In this document: positions 1 to 5,929 of the stretch, one piece after another
Layout of the letters: each line of letters opens with the position of its first letter
Position numbering within the stretch: the first letter of the stretch is position 1
NCBI GenBank assembly: GCA_902775835.1
Contig: CACYNZ010000203.1
Location: forward strand, 1-6,819
DNA length: 6,819 nucleotides
Reading direction: 5' to 3'
DNA from: an uncultured Eubacteriales bacterium
GTDB lineage: Bacteria; Bacillota_A; Clostridia; Christensenellales; Aristaeellaceae
Notes under the pieces: generated by a model
Told to the model about the DNA's origin: nothing
Database searches by the model: none
What the model saw: the letters and a program-made list of their open reading frames with translations, nothing else
Made by a program: the position numbers and the translations under genes

Positions 1-86
1 TTATACCATACATGGTCGAATCTCACAAGCATATAACCCGCCTAACTCACGACTAAAGTCACGAGTGTGCGGCGGGAGAACATCAA
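1..86. mobile_element. Possible end of an IS200/IS605-like element (imperfect hairpin)
   Basis: A nested inverted repeat is visible. Outer arms CCCGCC (37-42) and GGCGGG (71-76) enclose inner arms at 46-53 and 58-65 around a 4-base loop. The inner arms pair fully on the minus strand if two G-T wobbles are allowed; on the plus strand these positions are A-C mismatches. Subterminal hairpins of this kind, with a GACTTTAGTC-like apex, are typical of the ends of IS200/IS605 elements, which transpose as single strands and lack terminal inverted repeats. The host gene at 87-155 loses its family resemblance just where this block begins, and TCAA at 83-86 is a plausible element tip. No transposase or TnpB sequence is recognisable in the 86 bases present, so the family is inferred. 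A contig-end artefact is the alternative. Confidence 0.4.
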
Positions 87-155
87 CGGTTTACGTAGCG
101 GATTGTTTTTCCATTGGATCAGCTCATGCATCAGCTGTCTTTCCATAAATTCCAT
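42..155 (-). pseudogene. Truncated N-terminus of a DUF4143-type AAA ATPase
   Basis: The ATG at 153-155 has a GGAG motif 8 bases upstream and opens a 37-codon frame. The first residues (MEFMERQLMHEL, then IQWKNNPLRKPL) match the conserved start of prokaryotic ATPases of the AAA_14/DUF4143 family, which continue with a Walker A motif of the form GARQVGKT. Here the match stops after RKP or RKPL and the frame runs through the hairpin at 37-76 to a TAG at 42-44, so Walker A and everything after it are missing. Genuine gene sequence probably spans about 87-155; the rest is read-through into foreign DNA. The protein would be non-functional. The family call rests on about 22 residues. Members are often toxin-antitoxin-like or of unknown role, so no function is claimed. 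Confidence 0.5.
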
Positions 156-256
156 AACCAGTTCTCCATTTCAGCATGGTTAATTCATGTTTTCGTTGCC
201 ATTGCCACAAAAATGGACGAAAAATCGGATACGGCTGCCACTTTTCAGTACGAATA

Positions 257-285
257 ACTGTATCCCTTAGTTTCTTCCCTGTCAA
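257..285 (-). promoter_or_regulatory. Sigma70/SigA-type promoter for the truncated ATPase gene
   Basis: Read on the minus strand there is a perfect -35 box TTGACA (280-285), a 17-base spacer and a -10 box TACAGT (257-262, 4 of 6 matches to TATAAT). It lies about 100 bases upstream of the ATG at 155 and just beyond the terminator of the sugar operon, as expected for an independent downstream transcription unit. The remaining sequence between 156 and 340 shows no convincing coding capacity; the plus-strand frame through it is a shadow extending into the permease gene. Confidence 0.5.
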
Positions 286-340
286 TGCCATTCAGATTAT
301 ACATCAGGAGCATTCTGGAAAAACTCATAATCATCCACAG

Positions 341-390
341 AAAAAAAGGGGCCTGTACGCTGATTCCAGAAAACAGTGTACAGAACCCCT
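341..390 (-). terminator. Intrinsic terminator of the transporter operon
   Basis: On the minus strand, arms AGGGG-TT-CTGTAC (378-390) and GTACAG-G-CCCCT (347-358) form an 11-bp-plus stem with one small bulge. A short CTG/CAG extension sits inside the loop. Six or more T follow directly (A run at 341-346 on the plus strand). The hairpin starts about 43 bases past the stop of the last permease gene. No T tract follows in the plus direction, so it acts only on minus-strand transcription and marks the 3' end of the operon. Confidence 0.85.
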
Positions 391-433
391 GAATGCTGCC
401 ATCAGTTCGGCCACGCACCGGATCGGATGGACA

Positions 434-1327
434 TCAGCCCTTGACAGAACCGATCATCACGCCGGTGACAAAATACTTCTGAACAAAGGGATACAGGATC
501 AGAACCGGCACCACGCTGACCATGATCAGGGCATACTTGATGACGGCTGCCAGGTCTGCCAGACGTGCCTGAAGCTCCGGGTCCGACACGGTGGACGGAT
601 CGATGTTGGTGGACATGAGGATTTCCCGCAGGAACAGGGTCAGCGGATACTTGGCCTTGTCATGCAGATAAATCATGGCATTGAAGTACGCATTCCAGTG
701 CCCCACCGCATAGAACAGGGTCAGCACGGCGATAATAGCCTTGGAAAGCGGCAGCACAATGCTGATGAAATACCTGAGGTCCGAGCATCCGTCGATCTGG
801 GACGCCTCCAGCAGTTCCCTGGGAATGGAATTGACTATGAAGGTGCGCGCCACAATCATGTTGTACACGCTGATGGCCGTCGGCAGCATCAGGGACAGCG
901 GCGAGTTCAGCAGATGCAGGTTCTGCACCTGCATGTACATGGGGATCAGACCGCCGTTGAAGAACATGGTAAAGGTGAACAGCAGCATGATTCCGTTGCG
1001 TCCGGGCAGGTCATGACGCGACAGGGCGTAGGCCGCAATCAATGTCATGAACAGGTTGATCAGCGTACCGACCAGGGTGTAGGTAATGGAATTGCGGTAG
1101 CCCGTCCAGATGGTGGGCGTATTGAACACCGTCTTGTAGCCTTCAAAGCTGATATCCACAGGCCAGAGCACCACGCGTCCTGTCTGGACCGCGGTACCGG
1201 AGGAGAATGACGCGCTGACCACGAACACGCATGGATAAAGCACTGCAATAAAGAAGAATGTCAGGATGATAAAGACAATGACCGTAAAGATCTTGTCGCT
1301 TTGACTCATATGCTTGAAGTTCTGCAT
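434..1327 (-). CDS. Carbohydrate ABC transporter permease, CUT1 type (LplC/YtcP-like)
   Basis: This is an inner-membrane permease subunit of a binding-protein-dependent sugar importer and would pair with the permease encoded at 1344-2294. The 297-residue length is normal for MalG/LplC-type subunits. A first membrane segment lies at about residues 13-38. Further hydrophobic segments lie near 80-102, 112-130, 145-165, 193-210 and 262-282. The coupling loop that contacts the ATPase carries the EAA signature (EASQIDGC, then FISIVLPLS) at about 174-195. The C-terminus GSVKG is characteristic of the LplC/YtcP subgroup. The start is fixed by AAGGAGG (1335-1341) 7 bases upstream. The gap to the preceding gene is only 16 bases, so the two permeases are co-transcribed and probably translated in equal amounts. 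No ATPase gene follows; the operon ends with the terminator at 341-390. The transport family is secure but the substrate is not, and oligo-uronides are suggested by the neighbours. Confidence 0.93.
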   Translation of the reverse strand: MQNFKHMSQSDKIFTVIVFIILTFFFIAVLYPCVFVVSASFSSGTAVQTGRVVLWPVDISFEGYKTVFNTPTIWTGYRNSITYTLVGTLINLFMTLIAAYALSRHDLPGRNGIMLLFTFTMFFNGGLIPMYMQVQNLHLLNSPLSLMLPTAISVYNMIVARTFIVNSIPRELLEASQIDGCSDLRYFISIVLPLSKAIIAVLTLFYAVGHWNAYFNAMIYLHDKAKYPLTLFLREILMSTNIDPSTVSDPELQARLADLAAVIKYALIMVSVVPVLILYPFVQKYFVTGVMIGSVKG

Positions 1328-1343
1328 CTTTCTTCCTCCTTTC

Positions 1344-2294
1344 TCAGAAAATGCCGCTTCCGTTGATCTTCTTGCTCAGGAAGTTGGTCAGCATGAGCAG
1401 CGTGAAGTTCACCAGAGAGTTGAACATGCCGATGGCCGTGGACAGGGAGAAGTTGGGAATGCCGCTGGCAAGACCCACCTTGTATGTATAGGTCGAGATA
1501 ATCTCGGAATAGTTCATGTTCAGGTTGTTCTGCATCAGAAGCACTTTTTCGTATCCCACGTTCATGATATTGCCCACAGCCAGGATCAGCATGATGCTGG
1601 CAGTCGGCAGGATCGTGGGAAAGTCGATATGAATGACGCGCTGGAACCGGGTGGCGCCGTCAATCATGGCTGCTTCATGCAATGCCATGTCCGCCGTGGA
1701 CAGGGCTGCGATATAGATAATGGCGTTATATCCCGTGGACTGCCATATACCGCTCCAGACATAGATATGCTTGAAATTGGTTCCTGACGCAAGGATATTC
1801 GGCGCCACCTCCCCGGTAATCAGCCGGTAAAGCGTGCCGTACAGACCGATACGGTAGTCCAGGAGCTGGAAGAGAAGACCCACCATGATGACGGTGGAGA
1901 AGAAGTACGGAACATAGGTGACTGTCTGAATGGTTTTCTTGTATTTCTTGCCCGGAAGCACGTTGAGCAGAAGGGCAAAGAGAATCGGGATCGGGAAGCC
2001 TACCAGAAGTGAATACAGGGAGAGCACCAGGGTATTCTTGATGACCATGGAGCTCTTGTAGGACGAGAAGAAGTTCTGGAAGTTGGCAAGGCCCACCCAG
2101 GGGCTTCCCCACACGCCCTTGCCGGCATTGTATTTCTTGAACGCCAGCACCAGGCCGGTCATGGGGGTATAGCAGAACAGGATGAGCCACGCAAGGGGCA
2201 GAATCAGCAGAAGATACAGCTGCCAGCGCGCCAGAATCCGCCGGAGCAGCGTGGACTCGCCCATTGGGCGGAGAGACCGTTCACTTTTTACCAT
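1344..2294 (-). CDS. Carbohydrate ABC transporter permease, CUT1 type (LplB/YteP-like)
   Basis: This is the partner membrane subunit of the sugar importer, 316 residues, normal for LplB/YteP proteins. The N-terminal cytoplasmic stretch is rich in Arg, followed by a first membrane helix at about 25-41 and the subgroup-typical motif YTPMTGLVLAFKKY (42-55). The EAA coupling motif HEAAMIDGA, followed by FQRVIHIDFP, lies at about 206-226. The ATG at 2292-2294 is preceded by AAGGAGG with a 7-base spacer. The gene lies 177 bases downstream of the binding-protein gene, across a strong hairpin, and 16 bases upstream of the second permease. By analogy with LplABC and the B. subtilis YtcQ-YteP-YtcP importer for rhamnogalacturonan-type sugars, it should work with a shared MsmX/MsmK-type ATPase encoded elsewhere. 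The subunit identity is firm and the substrate inferred. Confidence 0.93.
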   Translation of the reverse strand: MVKSERSLRPMGESTLLRRILARWQLYLLLILPLAWLILFCYTPMTGLVLAFKKYNAGKGVWGSPWVGLANFQNFFSSYKSSMVIKNTLVLSLYSLLVGFPIPILFALLLNVLPGKKYKKTIQTVTYVPYFFSTVIMVGLLFQLLDYRIGLYGTLYRLITGEVAPNILASGTNFKHIYVWSGIWQSTGYNAIIYIAALSTADMALHEAAMIDGATRFQRVIHIDFPTILPTASIMLILAVGNIMNVGYEKVLLMQNNLNMNYSEIISTYTYKVGLASGIPNFSLSTAIGMFNSLVNFTLLMLTNFLSKKINGSGIF

Positions 2295-2425
2295 GCAAGT
2301 TCCTCCTTGTTGCGGGCCGCACCGGCTGGATCTTTTCGAAACATGGCGCAGACCCGTTATGCACGGCGTTTTCTTCTGCCTGCATCAGGCAAGCCCCGCC
2401 GCATCTGCCGGATGGAAATCGGAAG

Positions 2426-2455
2426 GCCGGACAGCCCTGAAGCGGGCTGTCCGGC
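2426..2455 (-). promoter_or_regulatory. Perfect 12-bp intercistronic stem-loop between binding protein and permeases
   Basis: The arms GCCGGACAGCCC (2426-2437) and GGGCTGTCCGGC (2444-2455) are exactly complementary around a 6-base loop. The structure starts 16 bases after the binding-protein stop codon. No T run follows in either direction, so it is not a classic full terminator. In sugar transporter operons a stable hairpin here commonly protects the upstream mRNA or causes partial termination, so that much more binding protein than permease is made. That role is inferred. The rest of 2295-2471 shows no gene and no clear promoter. Confidence 0.7.
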
Positions 2456-2471
2456 TGAAAATGCTTACAGA

Positions 2472-4118
2472 TTACTGCATGCGGTCATAGGTGGCCTGAG
2501 CAATCTGAATCAGCTGCTGCAGTCCCATGCTGTCCAGTTCAGACAGGTACTGATCCCAGCCGGTCTCGATGTCGCGGGTGCCGGTGGTGAACTCGGCGAT
2601 CGCCTGCTTGACGAAATCCGGGATGGTGGTCAGGGCGTCGGTCAGCATTTCGGTGTCTTCCTGGGTGTACTTCAACGGCGGGAGCAGCTTCTCAGGCTTG
2701 TTGAAATAGTACATTTCATAGCACTTGCCGTTGAGCTGGGTGGGGTCTTCGTTGTCGAAGTACTTGCCGTTGCTGAAGTCGAAGATGGTTAGGAAGTTGG
2801 CCAGGCTCATGTAGCGGGGGCCATGGTTTCTCCAGGTGTGGTTCTGGTTCTCAGCCCAGAAGTTGGTCAGGATCAGGATCTTGACGCCGTCAGACAGGCC
2901 GACATCCACATAGGCGTTGGAATGGCCTTCCATCATGGCAGGATCGCGGGTCCAGTCCACACCCTCAATGCCCAGGCGCTCGATGGCACTGGTATCGAAA
3001 GAATAGAACTCATCAGCAAACTTCAGGCACAGGTCCAGCTTCTCGGTGGAAGCACAGATCATCATTTCCTGGCCGGGCCACTGCTCGATGAAAGGAGTGT
3101 AGTTCACGCCGTTGGGGCCGGTCAGAGGAGCGATCAGCTGCATCTGCAGGAAGTTGGGATTGGTCGCGGCTGCGGGCCAGTTGGACAGGGAGCCGGCAGA
3201 GGTGAAGCCCACAATGGGGGTTTCCTGGTTCAGCACGGCCTTGAAGGTGGTGTTGTCATCGGTAAAGGTGGAGGCGGACAGGAGTCCTTCTGCATACAGG
3301 TCATGCAGATAGCGCAGGGCATCACGGAAAGCATCCGAGGTGTAGGGCGCATACACGGTCTTGTAATCGCTCTCATCCAGGGCAAGACCGGCGTTGAGCT
3401 GGTTGTTGTTCCAGTACACAAAGGAGTTGATCAGGGCAGCCGTCACGTTCTCGCCGTAACCGCCGGAAGCCTGGCCGTACACGCCGATTTCATCCTTCTG
3501 GCCATTGCCGTTGGGATCGCCGTCACGGAAGGCAATCAGCACGTCCTTCAGCTCTTCGGTGGTGGTGGGAACTTCCTTGCCGACCACGTCCAGCCAGGCC
3601 TTGTTGATGTACATACGGAAAGGAGTGAAGTTCCAGGTCTCAGGCTCATAGGCGGACAGGCTGTACATATGGCCGTCGGCCTGGGTCTGGGCGGTGCACA
3701 TGATGGCGCGGTCGTCATCGGGGATCGCGTTGAAGTTGGGCATCTTTTCCGGATCGTTCACATACTCTTCGATGGGCATGAACAGACCGGCCTGGCCGTA
3801 GGCCAGAATCATCTCAGCGGAGAGATGGTTGTCAACCACGAACACGTCCGGCAGATCCTCGCCGCCGGTCGCCATCAGGGCGATCTTGGTGCGCGTATCC
3901 GCAGCGTCCACGGGCAGCATATAGAACTGAATCTCGATGCCCAGCTTGTCCTCGAGATAGTTGGTGAAATAGTTGTCCTCATAGTCAGTGACCATAGAGC
4001 TGGTGGTCAGGGCAACTTTCAGGGTGGGCTTTTCTTCAGCCATGGCTACGGTGCCCATAAGGCCCATCACCATCACGACGGCCATCAGAAGAGCCAGAAA
4101 ACGGGTGCGGTTTGACAT
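2472..4118 (-). CDS. Extracellular solute-binding protein of a CUT1 sugar importer (LplA/YtcQ-like)
   Basis: This is the secreted receptor that captures the oligosaccharide and delivers it to the two permeases encoded downstream. The 548-residue length fits the large LplA/YtcQ subgroup rather than the ~420-residue MalE-like proteins. A typical Sec signal peptide is present: NRTR at the start, a hydrophobic core at about 7-23, and an AMA site with predicted cleavage between A27 and E28. There is no cysteine and no lipobox, so it is not an obvious lipoprotein, which is unusual for a Gram-positive-type importer. Family features include the early DNYFTNYLEDKLGI segment (48-61), GGEDLPDVFVVDN (85-97) and the C-terminal WDQYLSELDSMGLQQL region. 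The ATG at 4116-4118 follows AAGGAGG with a 7-base spacer. The stop at 2472-2474 is followed by a stable hairpin. The class is secure; the ligand is inferred from GH88 and DUF2264 in the operon. Confidence 0.92.
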   Translation of the reverse strand: MSNRTRFLALLMAVVMVMGLMGTVAMAEEKPTLKVALTTSSMVTDYEDNYFTNYLEDKLGIEIQFYMLPVDAADTRTKIALMATGGEDLPDVFVVDNHLSAEMILAYGQAGLFMPIEEYVNDPEKMPNFNAIPDDDRAIMCTAQTQADGHMYSLSAYEPETWNFTPFRMYINKAWLDVVGKEVPTTTEELKDVLIAFRDGDPNGNGQKDEIGVYGQASGGYGENVTAALINSFVYWNNNQLNAGLALDESDYKTVYAPYTSDAFRDALRYLHDLYAEGLLSASTFTDDNTTFKAVLNQETPIVGFTSAGSLSNWPAAATNPNFLQMQLIAPLTGPNGVNYTPFIEQWPGQEMMICASTEKLDLCLKFADEFYSFDTSAIERLGIEGVDWTRDPAMMEGHSNAYVDVGLSDGVKILILTNFWAENQNHTWRNHGPRYMSLANFLTIFDFSNGKYFDNEDPTQLNGKCYEMYYFNKPEKLLPPLKYTQEDTEMLTDALTTIPDFVKQAIAEFTTGTRDIETGWDQYLSELDSMGLQQLIQIAQATYDRMQ

Positions 4119-4144
4119 GATGCTTCCTCCTTAAATATTGTTCT

Positions 4145-4185
4145 GCCGGTTGCCCGGCTATGTAATCCCGGATGCATCACCGGGA
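4145..4185 (-). repeat. Two small adjacent hairpins upstream of the binding-protein gene
   Basis: In the 84-base gap before the binding-protein gene, two perfect short stems lie in tandem. One is TCCCGG/CCGGGA (4166-4171 and 4180-4185, 8-base loop). The other is GCCGG/CCGGC (4145-4149 and 4154-4158), which on the minus-strand transcript closes a GCAA tetraloop of the stable GNRA class. No T tract follows, and the Shine-Dalgarno begins shortly after, so these are not terminators. They may stabilise or structure the 5' side of the binding-protein message. No convincing promoter is seen in this gap; the best pairing (TTGTCC with TTACAT, 17-base spacer) is weak. Confidence 0.4.
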
Positions 4186-4202
4186 CAACAACGATCTTCA
4201 GA

Positions 4203-5339
4203 TCAGTCCTCCGCGTGGTCAATCACGATGTGACCTCCGCCCCAGACCGTACGTCCGGTCCACTCCGCATCCGGATCGCTCCAGAAGGGATCCGAAGGCG
4301 CGAGCCCCAGGGGCAGGAACACAGCGCTTGACAGGTAAAGACTGCCGATATTGATATAGATTTCCGCCAGCTCGCTCTGCAGTCCGTACACGCCGGGCTG
4401 CAGCCAGCCCTGCGCGTCAAACATGTCCGGAGCGCTCATGACCCGGCGGATCACCGCAGTCAGACCGCAGCGCACACCGGCGGGTGTCAGATGACTTTCC
4501 AACCGGTGCTGCAGTGCTGCCTGGGAAAGCATCTGGAAAGCGCCGAAGCGGTAGCAGATGGAGCGGCCCACCACGGGGTAGCTGCCCTCCGGTCCGATCA
4601 GGCGTTCCAGAATGGAGGCATAGCGCGCGCCGCGAGCGTTCACGTCATCGCGCATTGCCGCCACTTCCCTGTACTGATCCGCAAACAGGTTCACAAGATC
4701 CACATACATGGGCTGGATCACGAAGCTGTTGTAGTAGTCAAAATGGAAATTCGGGCCGTCGCCATACATGCCGTCGCCCACATACCAGTCCCGGAAACAG
4801 CGCATGGCGGTCAGAAGGCGCATGCTGTCATGCTCCTCCCCCATCACGTGCAGTCCTGCCTCCACCATGGAGGTGAAGAACAGCCAGTTGGTATTGAAGG
4901 ACGGGATTTTGCGCGACGCCCGGAAGGCGTCCGCCACCTGTGCATGCACCCGGGGATCCATGGCCTGGGCCAGCGCATGCGGCGCGCGCACCAGGGCATG
5001 GGCCAGGAACGCCGTGTCCACCAGCGGCTGGCCGCCCTCGTCAAAGAGCATGTAATCCGGGGATTCCGGGTTGGTGGCCATGTCCAGGCACTTCAGCGCC
5101 TTTTCGCGCCACTTCTTCTGTTCCGCCCGCTCCTCCTCGTCCAGGGACGCGGGATCGGCTTCCAGCCAGGGCGCCAGGCCCAGCATGCTGCGGCCGAATG
5201 CCTCCAGCGGCGCAAAGGCGGCGCGCTCCGGGTGGAAATCAAGCGGCATGCATTTCTTCAGCGTGCCCTCCGCCAGATGATCCAGCACCGGGGATACAAT
5301 CCGGAGCATGTCATCCAGCCATTCGCGGCGTACACTCAT
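4203..5339 (-). CDS. DUF2264 domain protein, probable glycan-degrading enzyme
   Basis: A 378-residue cytoplasmic protein (no signal peptide) made up almost wholly of a DUF2264 (PF10022) domain. Recognisable family blocks, numbered from the chosen start, are NTNWLFF (149-155), YGDGPNFHFDYYNSF (192-206), GRSICYRFGAF (258-268) and the C-terminal LPLGL...DPFW (342-353) followed by WT and W. The conserved acidic and aromatic residues in the GDGPxFHFDYYN block are good active-site candidates. The family is predicted to be an alpha/alpha barrel like GH88/GH105. From memory, members have been placed in a CAZy family with beta-glucuronidase activity (GH154), but I could not check this. The gene sits between GH88 and the transporter genes, so a role in trimming the imported uronate-containing glycan is likely. 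The ATG at 5337-5339 is preferred because GGAGGG lies 8 bases upstream; an ATG at 5358-5360 overlapping the GH88 stop would add 7 residues but has a poor ribosome site. Confidence 0.85.
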   Translation of the reverse strand: MSVRREWLDDMLRIVSPVLDHLAEGTLKKCMPLDFHPERAAFAPLEAFGRSMLGLAPWLEADPASLDEEERAEQKKWREKALKCLDMATNPESPDYMLFDEGGQPLVDTAFLAHALVRAPHALAQAMDPRVHAQVADAFRASRKIPSFNTNWLFFTSMVEAGLHVMGEEHDSMRLLTAMRCFRDWYVGDGMYGDGPNFHFDYYNSFVIQPMYVDLVNLFADQYREVAAMRDDVNARGARYASILERLIGPEGSYPVVGRSICYRFGAFQMLSQAALQHRLESHLTPAGVRCGLTAVIRRVMSAPDMFDAQGWLQPGVYGLQSELAEIYINIGSLYLSSAVFLPLGLAPSDPFWSDPDAEWTGRTVWGGGHIVIDHAED

Positions 5340-5346
5340 CTCTGTT

Positions 5347-5352
5347 CCCTCC
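5347..5352 (-). promoter_or_regulatory. Ribosome binding site that sets the DUF2264 start
   Basis: GGAGGG on the minus strand ends 7 to 8 bases before the ATG at 5337-5339. It lies downstream of the alternative ATG at 5358-5360, whose own upstream sequence (CACGGGGA, almost touching the start codon) is too close to serve well. The site is immediately after the GH88 stop codon (5357-5359), so translation of the two genes is probably coupled. Confidence 0.6.
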
Positions 5353-5356
5353 ATCT

Positions 5357-5929
5357 TCATTCCCCGTGGTTCGGATACCAGAACAGCAGGCTTTCGCCCA
5401 GCAGCTTGCCAATGGCCTCAGTAAAGAAATAGTCGCCGTAGTCCATGGTGATATGCCGTCCCGGCAGGTCATGCCAGGCGGAGGTGCACTTGCGGAAGAT
5501 GGCCGGCACGTCCTCCGTCCAGTCCGCCGCATCCTTTTCCTGGGCCATGAGGATTTTCACAGCCGCGTCGTAATAGCTCTGCGCCTCAAGTTCCGGCAGC
5601 ACCCGGGCCAGCTCCAGCAGGCCGCAGGCCGCAATATTGCCGGCGGCGTTGTCGCGCAGCTCCGGTTCCGCGGGCTGGCGGAAATCGCAGCGCGGCAGCC
5701 AGTCGGAGGCGCACTGGCTGATGAAATAGTTGGCCACGCGCTTGGCCGTGTCCAGGTATTCCTGCTTGCCGGTGTGCAGATAGCTCAGCACAAACCCGTA
5801 CAGTGCCCAGCTCTGTCCGCGGCTCCAGCTGGAACCGCTCTCATATCCCTGTCCGCCGGGGTTGTCCAGGAACGCGCCGGTTTCCGGATCAAAGATCACG
5901 ATATGATTGCAGCTGCCGTCGTCACGCAC
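5357..5929 (-). pseudogene. GH88 unsaturated glucuronyl/rhamnogalacturonyl hydrolase, C-terminal part only
   Basis: This is the first enzyme gene of the sugar operon, as far as it is preserved here. GH88 enzymes hydrate the 4,5-unsaturated uronic acid that polysaccharide lyases leave at the non-reducing end of oligosaccharides, releasing it in the cytoplasm. About 190 residues survive, including the conserved VRDDGSxxH segment, the SSWSRGQSWALYGF block that lines the active site, and the family-typical FW near the C-terminus. In known enzymes of this family the catalytic aspartates lie in the missing N-terminal half. The stop codon is 17 bases from the preferred start of the DUF2264 gene, showing that both belong to one operon. 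In the true source genome the gene should be about 370-390 codons. The operon promoter must lie upstream of the lost part. Confidence 0.85.

Noticed and set aside
176..1210. Long plus-strand open frame of 344 codons
   Set aside because: It lies antisense to the permease gene, is rich in His, Gln and Arg as expected for a shadow of a GC-rich gene, and has no family resemblance or ribosome site.
2823..4115. Plus-strand open frame of 430 codons opposite the binding-protein gene
   Set aside because: The minus-strand frame has a signal peptide, family motifs and a strong ribosome site; the plus frame is a Gly/Val/His-rich mirror of it with no recognisable domain.
4119..4202. Internal promoter before the binding-protein gene
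   Set aside because: The best -35/-10 pair has only 4 and 3 matches to consensus and overlaps hairpin arms; not supportable.
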